DNA of 8,579 bases from contig JAADFT010000045.1 in assembly GCA_013152765.1 (NCBI GenBank), positions 1 to 8,579 of the forward strand. Direction: 5' to 3'. The position numbers and the translations under genes are program-made. Below the pieces are notes generated by a model. The model ran no database searches, was not told the DNA's origin, and was given only the letters and a program-made list of their open reading frames with translations. Below, piece after piece: positions 1 through 6,931 of the stretch. Source of the DNA: Calditrichota bacterium (GTDB lineage: Bacteria; Zhuqueibacterota; Zhuqueibacteria; Oleimicrobiales; Geothermoviventaceae). Position 1 is the stretch's first letter. Each line of letters starts with the position of its first letter.

Positions 1-32
1 GGCCGGGCTACAAGAAAAAATTCGCCACGTGA
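1..32 (+). CDS. Possible 3' end of an upstream gene (partial)
   Basis: The third frame reads a short basic tail ending in GYKKKFAT and stops at TGA 30-32. An intrinsic terminator follows 43 bases later, which is what the end of a plus-strand gene would look like. Only nine codons are visible, so no family can be assigned. The second frame stays open to 101-103 but would run through the terminator hairpin, so it is less likely. Confidence 0.3.
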   Translation, partial: PGYKKKFAT

Positions 33-75
33 ACGGGGCTTCGCAGTGTGTCGGAACGTCCGGCCGAAGACCAGG

Positions 76-97
76 AACCCACCTCGGTGGGTTTTTC
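76..97 (+). terminator. Intrinsic (Rho-independent) terminator
   Basis: A perfect 7-bp stem, AACCCAC (76-82) with GTGGGTT (87-93), closes a CTCG tetraloop and runs into a T tract at 92-96. It would end transcription of whatever gene lies left of the window and insulate the six-gene cluster from it. Confidence 0.75.
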
Positions 98-713
98 GTC
101 TGAATTACCCCGGAATTCATTCCGGGGCGGAGCTGCACAAGGTCCGCGCTCACCAGTGTGGATCTGTGGTTCCACGGTAATGCCGAACAATGCCTTCCCC
201 TCCCGAGACCAGAAGCTCCCCCAAAATAGGGGAACTCCACATCAAAATCTGGTTGACCTTACGCGAACGCAGTTCCCGCGGGGCAAGAAGCCGCTGATGC
301 TTGCGTGGGGTAAGCCTGCTTGGGCAGCGGATTTTCTTGCTAGCCCGGGGACTTGATCCCCGGGCGGGTAGGCTTCGGGCCAGTTCTGGTTTTGTCTCCC
401 GAATTTGATTTAGTAGCCCCCATTTGCTTCGCCCCAAACGCAGGCAGACGCGAGTAATGCCCCCGGGCAGGAGGCGTCCCGCGTTTCAGGCCGCTGTCTC
501 CCCGCCCACACGTCTTTTCCCGGTTCATGGTCATTTTCTGACCACTGGCAGAATCGTTCCACAGGCGACCGGGATTGTTGCCGAAGTCACACAGGATGGG
601 CCTCGGCGCCACATCTTTGCGGCACGGGCGACACCAAAACACAGAACTTGTAAGGAAATCGCCTTCTGTGCCGATGATTAGAGCGTCCAGCCGTGCCTGC
701 AGTCACGTGGCCG
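98..713. other. 616-base intergenic region, no convincing gene, several hairpins
   Basis: No reading frame here has a good ribosome binding site plus a recognisable protein. Strong inverted repeats are present: arms CCCCGGAA/TTCCGGGG at 108-115 and 120-127 (4-base loop); CCGCTG/CAGCGG at 291-296 and 325-330; GCCCGGGGA/TCCCCGGGC at 343-351 and 357-365 (5-base loop); and a two-part stem at 620-673 (CGGCAC with GTGCCG outside, GGCGA with TCGCC inside). I could not match them to tRNA, rRNA or a riboswitch consensus I know. The stretch may hold a small RNA, activator sites for the sigma-54 promoter, or a decayed gene. Confidence 0.5.
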
Positions 714-729
714 TGGCATAGTCGTTGCA
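714..729 (+). promoter_or_regulatory. Sigma-54 (-24/-12) promoter
   Basis: TGGCATAGTCGTTGCA fits the sigma-54 consensus TGGCAY-R-N4-TTGCW at every defined position. The invariant GG (715-716) and GC (727-728) are separated by exactly 10 bases. The predicted start, about 12 bases past the GC, falls near 740, leaving a leader of about 30 bases before the GTG start of the receiver gene at 772. Sigma-54 promoters need an AAA+ enhancer-binding activator, so the cluster is probably switched on by a specific signal rather than being housekeeping. No activator gene or clear enhancer palindrome is seen in the window. Confidence 0.75.
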
Positions 730-771
730 CTTGCCAGGGCAGAGAAGTGGCACGACGAGGAGGCTCAAGCG

Positions 772-1173
772 GTGGCGAAACACTGGAATATTCTCGTAGC
801 AGACGACGAAGAAGACCTCAGGTGGAGTCTTTCCAAGTCCTTACAGCGAAAAGGCTCACCGTACCACGTGACGTGTGTCGGCGACGGCGATTCGGCCCTG
901 GCCGAACTTCAACAGCGAAATTACGATCTTGTAGTCAGCGATTTGCGGATGCCCGGCGTGTCGGGTCTGGAACTCATCCGGGAAATCCGTTCGCGGAAGC
1001 CCCAGGTACCCATCATCGTCATGACGGCGTACGGCTCGGAGGAAGTTCAGCGCGAAGCGCAGCGGCACAACGCCCTGTACATCGAGAAACCTTTTGACAT
1101 CGCGCATCTGCGGGAGCTGATCCGGTCGACGTTGCAGAGTCCGGGTCAGGCCGCATCCACACGGCAGCATTAG
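772..1173 (+). CDS. Single-domain CheY-like response regulator
   Basis: This 133-residue protein is one receiver domain with no output domain. All receiver residues are in place: the acidic pair D11-D12, phosphoacceptor D57 in VVSDLRMPG, T85 in the VMTA strand and K106 in the EKPF motif. It should therefore accept phosphate from a His kinase or Hpt and signal by protein-protein contact, as CheY or PilG do. The start is GTG at 772, chosen because GAGGAGG (757-763) sits 8 bases upstream; there is no competing ATG. It is the first gene after the sigma-54 promoter and 70 bases ahead of parA. A diverged tail of about 10 residues follows the last helix. The family call is firm; the partner is unknown because no kinase lies in the window. 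Confidence 0.95.
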   Translation: MAKHWNILVADDEEDLRWSLSKSLQRKGSPYHVTCVGDGDSALAELQQRNYDLVVSDLRMPGVSGLELIREIRSRKPQVPIIVMTAYGSEEVQREAQRHNALYIEKPFDIAHLRELIRSTLQSPGQAASTRQH

Positions 1174-1230
1174 CCCCGGGCGCCGGGCAAGAAAGGGATT
1201 GCCACCGCAAACCAGGAAGGAATCAAGCGC

Positions 1231-1236
1231 AAGGAG
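1231..1236 (+). promoter_or_regulatory. Ribosome binding site fixing the parA start
   Basis: AAGGAG lies 7 bases before ATG 1244. It decides for this start over the in-frame TTG at 1199, which would add 15 polar residues ahead of the conserved ParA N-terminus and has no good Shine-Dalgarno. Confidence 0.8.
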
Positions 1237-1243
1237 TAACCCC

Positions 1244-2068
1244 ATGGGTGAAATCATCGCCGTAGCCAGCCAGAAAGGCGGCGTGGGCAAAACAACCACG
1301 GTCGTGAATCTGGGCGCCGCTTTGGCGAAGCTTGGCAAACGGACTTTGATCGTGGACGTGGACCCCCAGGGAAGTGTGGCGACAAGCTTCGGGATGGGCC
1401 GCTACGACATCCGGGCGGGAACCCTGGAGGTGTTCACGAAAGACCTGCCGATTCGCGAGGCAATCCACAAAACCGAGATCGAGAATCTGGACGTGGTTCC
1501 TTCGAACGTGTGGTCCGACGATGCGGACAAGCGGGCCATGATGGGCGCGGCGGCGGAATCCAAGCTCCGCGACGCTCTGAACGAGGTCAGGAACGACTAC
1601 GACTTCATCTTGATCGACTGCCCGCCTTCGCTCGGGAACCTGACCTACAACGCTCTGATTGCAGCCGACTCGCTGATCGTGCCGGTCCAGTGCGAGTACT
1701 ACGCCCTGAAGGCTTTAGGCCGCTTCCTGAAGGTGGTGCGGTCGGTGAAAGCCACACACAACCCCAACTTGCGTTACCGCGGCTTTCTGCTGACGATGGT
1801 TGACCTGCGCAACAATCTCACGCGCCGGGTCATCGAGAAAATCCGCTACACCCTCAAAGACCTCGTCTTCGACACCATGATTCCGCGCAACGTCCGGCTG
1901 GCAGAAGTGCCGTTCTACGGAAAGCCAGCCATTCTTTTTGACCGCTCCGCCAAGGGCGTGGCGGCCTACATGCGTCTGGCCAAGGAAATCCTCTACGGTT
2001 CGCACGGGGTCGGGGCAGACTCAGATGAGAAAACGCACGAGGAAGGTGGGAAAGTTAAGGTCGCTTAG
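1244..2068 (+). CDS. parA: ParA/Soj-family partitioning ATPase
   Basis: The protein has 274 residues, the usual length for a chromosomal ParA/Soj without an N-terminal DNA-binding extension. The deviant Walker A KGGVGKTT is at residues 11-18 with the signature lysine K11 and catalytic-loop K16; Walker A' VDVDPQG is at 37-43 with D40; Walker B FILIDCPP is at 121-128. Such ATPases dimerise on ATP, bind DNA non-specifically and place cargo: chromosomes, plasmids, or chemosensory arrays and other polar machines. No parB gene and no parS-like site is found here, so this copy more likely positions the products of its own cluster than segregates DNA (inference). The last 20 residues or so are hydrophilic and charged. 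It sits between the receiver gene and the transglycosylase gene, on the same strand. Confidence 0.94.
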   Translation: MGEIIAVASQKGGVGKTTTVVNLGAALAKLGKRTLIVDVDPQGSVATSFGMGRYDIRAGTLEVFTKDLPIREAIHKTEIENLDVVPSNVWSDDADKRAMMGAAAESKLRDALNEVRNDYDFILIDCPPSLGNLTYNALIAADSLIVPVQCEYYALKALGRFLKVVRSVKATHNPNLRYRGFLLTMVDLRNNLTRRVIEKIRYTLKDLVFDTMIPRNVRLAEVPFYGKPAILFDRSAKGVAAYMRLAKEILYGSHGVGADSDEKTHEEGGKVKVA

Positions 2069-2226
2069 CCTCTTGAAGAGAGTGGGTCGAACTCTCCGCC
2101 GCAACCGAAGCGTGGTTAGCATTTCGAGAAGCGGAAACACGGCGACCAGCCGGTGGCTCATGAAGGCCCCGGCGCCCAAAAGTCTTTAGCCTCGAGGACT
2201 CGAGCAAAGGACCAGCAGAGGAAAGG
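2069..2226. other. 158-base gap between parA and the transglycosylase gene
   Basis: There is no U-tract terminator, so read-through is likely. A 6-bp stem (GAGAGT 2078-2083 with ACTCTC 2091-2096) and twin CTCGAG boxes at 2191-2196 and 2199-2204 are present, with no assigned role. A frame from ATG 2025 to the stop at 2189 could encode a 54-residue very basic peptide, but it has no Shine-Dalgarno and is probably not a gene. Confidence 0.45.
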
Positions 2227-2952
2227 ATGCTGATGATGAAGCAGGATGCTCGCAGGAAACGAGAGGTCTCTACGCATCGCCTGAAAGTCACCCTGTTGAT
2301 CGCACTCATTGTGATCATCTCGATTTCCACGGTGAGCTTTTCCTACAAGTTCTACGAAATGGAATCCGCCGACGCCAGAATGGCCCACCTCGAACAGGCC
2401 ATTCTGGACCTGAAAGCCGCGATGAATGTGGACAGCGTCCGGCAGTACAACATCCGGCGCATCATGTCCATCATCGATCGCTACAACAAAGACCTGCCTT
2501 CCGAGACCAAGTACGAGATCGCCAGCACGATCTACGAGATGAGCCTCAAGTACACCAACCTGAGTGTGGACCTCATTTGCGCCACCATCACGCAGGAGAG
2601 TGGCTGGAAGCCGGACGTGGTGTCGCATGCAGGAGCCATTGGCCTCATGCAAATCATGCCGGCCACCGGGTCTTTCCTGGCGTGCTCGGAAGGCATTCAG
2701 TGGACAAGTCCGGAGGACGTGCTTTTCAACCCCGTGTACAACGTTCGGTTGGGATGCCGTTACCTCTCGGCCCTGGTAGAACTCTACGGGGTGGACGGCG
2801 GGCTGGCCGCATACAACAGCGGCGAGCGTAGGGCAGCACTCTGGCTCGCCAACAACCGGGACAGCAAGCTGCTGTACCAGGAGACCAGGGTCTACGTGCC
2901 TGCCATTTTGCAGTTGCTCAAACAGTTCAAGAACGAGAACGGGCTCATGTAG
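2227..2952 (+). CDS. Membrane-anchored SLT-type lytic transglycosylase
   Basis: The protein has 241 residues. A basic N-terminus (residues 5-19) precedes one membrane segment (about 19-40, rich in Ile/Leu/Val), giving an N-in anchor with the rest in the periplasm. A short heptad-like stretch (about 44-66) links to an SLT-fold lysozyme-like domain (about 95-235). The catalytic glutamate is E124 in the TQESGWKP motif, followed by GLMQIMP (139-145) and AYNSG (195-199), the standard family-1 lytic transglycosylase motifs. It should cleave the MurNAc-GlcNAc bond of peptidoglycan with formation of 1,6-anhydroMurNAc. The start at 2227 lies 4 bases after AGAGGA (2217-2222); ATG 2233, two codons later, is equally possible. 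In this cluster it is a candidate for local wall opening or septal remodelling (inference). Confidence 0.93.
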   Translation: MLMMKQDARRKREVSTHRLKVTLLIALIVIISISTVSFSYKFYEMESADARMAHLEQAILDLKAAMNVDSVRQYNIRRIMSIIDRYNKDLPSETKYEIASTIYEMSLKYTNLSVDLICATITQESGWKPDVVSHAGAIGLMQIMPATGSFLACSEGIQWTSPEDVLFNPVYNVRLGCRYLSALVELYGVDGGLAAYNSGERRAALWLANNRDSKLLYQETRVYVPAILQLLKQFKNENGLM

Positions 2953-2994
2953 TCCCGCAAAAGCCGGGAGAGGGTTCAAGTCAGAGGCACACAA

Positions 2995-5094
2995 ATGACG
3001 GTCGTTCGGAAAACCACGGACATGGACTTCGAGAAGGAGCTGGTCAAGCGCTTCTTCAATCCGCGCAGCTACTTCTTCCTGTGCGTCAGCGAGCATCTGC
3101 GGTCCAGGCGCCCGCTGGATGAGCCAGGGGCAGAGGAAGAGTACACCCTGGTAGCCGCTCTGATGGACCGCTTGGTGAACGCAGACGACCCTCGGGACGA
3201 GTTGAAGAAGCTTTCTGCCGCGGAGCCATTCGCCGAGTACCTGCGCATTCTCGAGGAGAGCATCGAGCGCTTTCGCACAGAGGCTCTGCCTCCGGAAAAA
3301 CTCAAAGCGGCGATCGAAAATGTCGCCGTTCTCTTTCTGGACGCTACCCTGGCCTGTCTCGAAGACACGTCCTGTCGGATGAATCTTTTCGGCTTCCTCG
3401 GCATCGAGGCTGAGGCGTTTGCGAGCGGCCCAGCGACGCCCGACGTGGCCTTCGTCGGCGAAAAGACGCTGGAGCCTGAGCCTGTCGAAGCCCGCTTCGA
3501 GGAGGAAGCGTTTCTGGCGGCCTACTTTCGCGGCAACGTTTCAGACGAGTTCGAGAAAGTTGACGAGGTCGGAGACGACGGTCTGAAGCGGGCCAAAGCG
3601 TACCTGACGGCATTCTACAACGTGCGCGACCTGGCCATGATTCACGGCGAGGACGACATCGAGACGCTCTCTGCCAAAATGGCGGAGCTCCTGCGCCGTG
3701 AGCTGAGCCGCGGGGACGTGAAACCCGAAGTCCTGAGTCTGGCCGAGCGCGTTCGGAAGTTCATCGAAGACAGCCTTTCAAAGCCGGAGGAGACGGACCC
3801 CGAGCAGGTTCGTGTTCTGGTCGGCATTCTGCAAGACGCCCTCCTCGGCCACATGCCAGAAATCGTGATGGCCGTGGACCTGGAGGAGAGCGAGAGCACC
3901 GAAGCGGAATTCGAGATCCCCGGCGTCGAAGAGGCAACTCCGCCAGAAGCAACGGCCCACGAAACAGAAAGCCTCGAAGCGGAGGCTGCACCTGAGACGC
4001 CACCACCGGCAGAAGTGGCACCCGAGGCATCTGAAGAGGTGCCGACGAGCGAACCTCCCGCGGAAAGCGAAATTGACCTTGAGTCCGGCGAGCTGAGCGA
4101 AGCCCCACCGGAAGGAGCCGCGCGGCAGGAATTCCCTTCTCCCCCGCCGGAACTGAAGGAAGAAGTCGAAGACAAGCAAGAATCGACGCAGGAAGAAGAC
4201 GTCTCCGCGGCTGGCGCCGTTGACACAGGAGAAGCGGCCCCGGAGTGGGGGTTCGCAGAAATGGTCGGGATCGAGGATTTCCTGGATCTGGACGAAGAAG
4301 CAGAAACACCTGAGCCGGCGCCGCAGCCCCTGTCACCCGAGGAGGAGCGCGAGGCTGCTGTGCAGGCCGAGATCTTCGCAGAAAGCTACGCGCCTGCGGA
4401 CCAGCAGGAGGGCGCCGAGGTGTCGGCTTCTGCCGGTGAAGACGACGACTTTCGCCTTCCCGGCGAGGACGACGAAGAGCTCCTGGCACTGATCCGCGAG
4501 GTAAGAAGTCACAGCGAGAAGCTTCAGCAGGAAGAAAGTCCGGCCCAGACGACGGAGCCGGAGCACAAACCGGAGGAAGACTCGTCGGAGGTGCCTGCGA
4601 CCACGCGCTTGGGCTACGGCCCCCAGGCCCAGGAAGCTGCACTGTACCTGCGTGTGATGCGTGGCGCGCTCACGGCCCTGCGCACGAATCCCGCAAAGCG
4701 TTCCGCCCTCGAGGATCTGGACCTGGCGGCTTCATCGCTCAAGAGCATCTTGAGGAAACTTGGCGACACCAAACTGTGGGCCGTGCCTTCCGCGCTCAGC
4801 GCTGCAGCTACGGTATTGATGGAGAACGGGGCGGCCGCCAGCCCGGATTTTCTCGACGCAGCGGAAGAGGCTCTGGCGCTCCTGGAATCCGGACCAGCGC
4901 CGGCCATCAACGGAAAAGTTAGCGAAATTGTGGAGCGGCTAAGCCTCTCCCAGGCTGCGTCCAGCTCGGACAGCGGCTCCGGTTCCAGCACCCAACCGGA
5001 CAGCGAGGATTTGAACCCGGCGCTCGGGCGTCCCCCGTTCCGACTTAGGGGGCGTCGCAGCGTGAAAGAACACAGGCAGGCTACCGGTCTGTAG
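2995..5094 (+). CDS. Acidic scaffold-like protein with two degenerate Hpt-like domains
   Basis: I do not recognise a named family for this 699-residue soluble protein. Layout: an N-terminal helical region (10-135) of unknown fold; a helical module (about 165-265) containing DLAMIHG (212-218); a long Glu/Pro/Ala-rich, presumably disordered linker (about 295-535) with a short conserved-looking patch EELLALI (494-500); a second helical module (about 545-632); and a basic tail. Both modules follow Hpt spacing (His, Lys at +3, Gly at +4, Gly at +10) but have Y208 and S580 at the His position. K583 and G590 are kept in the second. The first module closely resembles the N-terminal module of the gene at 7151. 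AGAGG (2983-2987) lies 7 bases before ATG 2995. The gap to the transglycosylase gene is 42 bases, supporting co-transcription. No signal peptide or membrane segment is seen. The likely role is a scaffold or adaptor (inference). Confidence 0.85.
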   Translation: MTVVRKTTDMDFEKELVKRFFNPRSYFFLCVSEHLRSRRPLDEPGAEEEYTLVAALMDRLVNADDPRDELKKLSAAEPFAEYLRILEESIERFRTEALPPEKLKAAIENVAVLFLDATLACLEDTSCRMNLFGFLGIEAEAFASGPATPDVAFVGEKTLEPEPVEARFEEEAFLAAYFRGNVSDEFEKVDEVGDDGLKRAKAYLTAFYNVRDLAMIHGEDDIETLSAKMAELLRRELSRGDVKPEVLSLAERVRKFIEDSLSKPEETDPEQVRVLVGILQDALLGHMPEIVMAVDLEESESTEAEFEIPGVEEATPPEATAHETESLEAEAAPETPPPAEVAPEASEEVPTSEPPAESEIDLESGELSEAPPEGAARQEFPSPPPELKEEVEDKQESTQEEDVSAAGAVDTGEAAPEWGFAEMVGIEDFLDLDEEAETPEPAPQPLSPEEEREAAVQAEIFAESYAPADQQEGAEVSASAGEDDDFRLPGEDDEELLALIREVRSHSEKLQQEESPAQTTEPEHKPEEDSSEVPATTRLGYGPQAQEAALYLRVMRGALTALRTNPAKRSALEDLDLAASSLKSILRKLGDTKLWAVPSALSAAATVLMENGAAASPDFLDAAEEALALLESGPAPAINGKVSEIVERLSLSQAASSSDSGSGSSTQPDSEDLNPALGRPPFRLRGRRSVKEHRQATGL

Positions 5095-5191
5095 ATTCAG
5101 CGCTCTCGGTCAGATGCGGTAGCGTTTCGGCGCAGACACGGGGACGCATTCAGGTGACACAAGACGCCGGAAACGGCTTGCGGAGGACTCA

Positions 5192-6931
5192 ATGGAGAGC
5201 ATCGTAAGGGACGCGCTCGAGAAGCGGTCAAAGAAGGACACAGAGGCGCCGAAGACCAAAGGACGCTCCAACAGGGACCAGGAGCTGGAATCTCTGCTCG
5301 GCAAGGTCCGAACCGTCATTCGGGTCGTTGGCACGGGCGGAGCAGGAAACAACACCCTGACCCGCCTCAACGAAGTTGGCGTACGCGGCGTGGAAAGCAT
5401 CGCCGTGAACACCGATGCCCAGGACCTGCTGGCAACGACGGCGTCCCAGAAAATTCTCATCGGTCGCGAAATCACTGGCGGTCTCGGCGCTGGTAGTGAC
5501 CCGCGAATCGGCGAAGAAGCGGCACGGGAGAACCAGGAGGCCATTCGCGCCGCGCTCGAGGGCAGCGACATGGTGTTCGTAACCTGCGGCCTCGGTGGCG
5601 GCACAGGCACAGGCTCGGCTCCGGTGATCGCGGAAATTGCGCGCTCCTGCCAGGCACTGACCATCGCCGTCGTGACTCTCCCCTTCACGGAGGAAGGAGT
5701 CGTCCGCTGGGAGAACGCCCGACGCGGACTGGAGCGTCTCAAGAAAAACGCCGACACGGTGATCGTGATCCAGAACGACCGGCTTCTCGACATCGTGCCC
5801 GATCTGCCCCTGAACGCCGCGTTCAAGGTGGCAGACGAAATTCTGGTGAACGCGGTCCGGGGCATCACGGAGCTGGTTACCGAAAAGGGTTTGGTGAACC
5901 TGGACTTCGCCGACGTCCGCACGGTGATGCGGCGCGGTGGCACCGCCATGATCGGCCTCGGCGAAAGCAGCGGCGACGACCGCGCCAAAGAGGCTGTCGA
6001 AAAAGCCCTCCGCAACCCGCTTCTGGATGTGGACATCACAGGTGCGCAGAGTGCGCTCGTCAACGTGACGGGCGGCAACGATCTGACGCTGAAAGAGGCG
6101 CGTCAGGTCATGCACGCTGTGGCCGAGCGGCTGGATCCGAACGCGCACATCATCTGGGGTGCGCGAATCGACGAGTCGTTGGGCAAAGCGATCCGCGTGA
6201 TGGTCATCGCGACGGGGCTCAAGGTGCAGGGACGCAGCCCTGAAGAGGTGGAACAAGCCCTGAAAGAAGTGGAGCTCACCGCGGTTGCCGATTTCGACGT
6301 GCGCGAACCGATGCTGAAGGAGGAAGCCGAAGTCGACGAAGAGCCTCAGGAGGAGAAGTCCGGCGCAGCTCGGGTGTTCGACGAGATTTTCGTCGAAGAA
6401 AGCAGCGCGGACATCGAGCTCCTGCGCCAGGCCACGACTCGGCTCGACGTCGGAGTGAACGACGCCAGCGTTTTGAAGAGCATTCGAAACGCCTGCCAGA
6501 GCCTGCAGGGTGCGGCGCAGCTTTTTGGCGAAACCGAAATCGACGCCCTTTGCGCCGTAACCATTCAGACTGTGGACGCCGCGCTCCAGGGCGACTTCTC
6601 CTTCTCGCACAGCCTGGTCCGACTGTTCCAGGAAATCCCCGAAGCGGCGGCTGCGATTGCCAAAGGTGAACCAGGGGCCATCCAGTCCGCGCGACTTTTG
6701 ACGCGCAAAATGGAGGGATTTCTGGAGATCATCCGGGAAACGGATGTGGGAGGAAATGGCAACGGGAATGGTCACAACGACGCAGATGCCGGCGAAGCCG
6801 TCGAGAGCGAGGCCGCGGAACCCGAGCAGATTCCCGAGCCCCCACCTGAGTACGAGAGCGAAGAAGACGCCGTGAAGTACATCAAGCAGCTCTTCGAGCA
6901 GGACGCGGCCAAGAAGGGCGAGGGTTCTTGA
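5192..6931 (+). CDS. ftsZ: FtsZ-family GTPase fused to a degenerate Hpt-like domain
   Basis: The protein has 579 residues, against about 350-400 for ordinary FtsZ. Residues 40-345 form a complete FtsZ core: GTGGAGNNT (47-55), NTDAQDL (73-79), the tubulin signature GGGTGTG (135-141), and the T7 synergy loop with N236, D238 and D241. GTP binding, polymerisation and hydrolysis are therefore expected. Wording such as GAGNNT, TCGLGGGTGTGSAP, VVTLPF and LDPNAHIIWGA is archaeal-like. An acidic linker (371-390) leads to a helical module (about 395-515) in which Q436-S-L-Q-G440 and G446 match the Hpt motif, with Gln for the phosphorylated His. A Gly/Asn run and an acidic stretch follow, then a helical tail (560-573) unlike the usual FtsZ C-terminal peptide. 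GGAGG (5182-5186) lies 5 bases before the ATG. The gene is flanked by two other pseudo-Hpt genes. It is probably an accessory FtsZ and not the main division protein (inference). Confidence 0.95.
   Translation: MESIVRDALEKRSKKDTEAPKTKGRSNRDQELESLLGKVRTVIRVVGTGGAGNNTLTRLNEVGVRGVESIAVNTDAQDLLATTASQKILIGREITGGLGAGSDPRIGEEAARENQEAIRAALEGSDMVFVTCGLGGGTGTGSAPVIAEIARSCQALTIAVVTLPFTEEGVVRWENARRGLERLKKNADTVIVIQNDRLLDIVPDLPLNAAFKVADEILVNAVRGITELVTEKGLVNLDFADVRTVMRRGGTAMIGLGESSGDDRAKEAVEKALRNPLLDVDITGAQSALVNVTGGNDLTLKEARQVMHAVAERLDPNAHIIWGARIDESLGKAIRVMVIATGLKVQGRSPEEVEQALKEVELTAVADFDVREPMLKEEAEVDEEPQEEKSGAARVFDEIFVEESSADIELLRQATTRLDVGVNDASVLKSIRNACQSLQGAAQLFGETEIDALCAVTIQTVDAALQGDFSFSHSLVRLFQEIPEAAAAIAKGEPGAIQSARLLTRKMEGFLEIIRETDVGGNGNGNGHNDADAGEAVESEAAEPEQIPEPPPEYESEEDAVKYIKQLFEQDAAKKGEGS

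Noticed and set aside
546..561. Second sigma-54-like site
   Set aside because: The essential -12 GC is CC and the sixth position is G, so it is unlikely to function; the site at 714-729 is far better.
98..710. tRNA, c-di-GMP or other known riboswitch in the long intergenic region
   Set aside because: No cloverleaf with a T-arm and no match to the GEMM, cobalamin or fluoride consensus strings could be found by eye.
26..870. Three CACGTG cores (26-31, 704-709, 865-870) as possible parS sites for the ParA
   Set aside because: Flanks do not match the parS consensus beyond the 6-base core, and the third lies inside the receiver gene.
1199..1243. Longer ParA starting at TTG 1199
   Set aside because: No suitable Shine-Dalgarno; the added residues precede the conserved ParA N-terminus, while ATG 1244 has AAGGAG at ideal spacing.
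2078..2096. Hairpin after parA as a terminator
   Set aside because: Only 6 bp and no T tract follows.
2025..2189. Small overlapping frame for a 54-residue, very basic peptide
   Set aside because: No ribosome binding site and its basic content is typical of a shifted frame; kept only as a weak possibility.
2158..3096. A 312-codon minus-strand frame antisense to the transglycosylase gene
   Set aside because: The plus strand encodes the SLT catalytic motifs across the same bases; the antisense product shows no recognisable motif.
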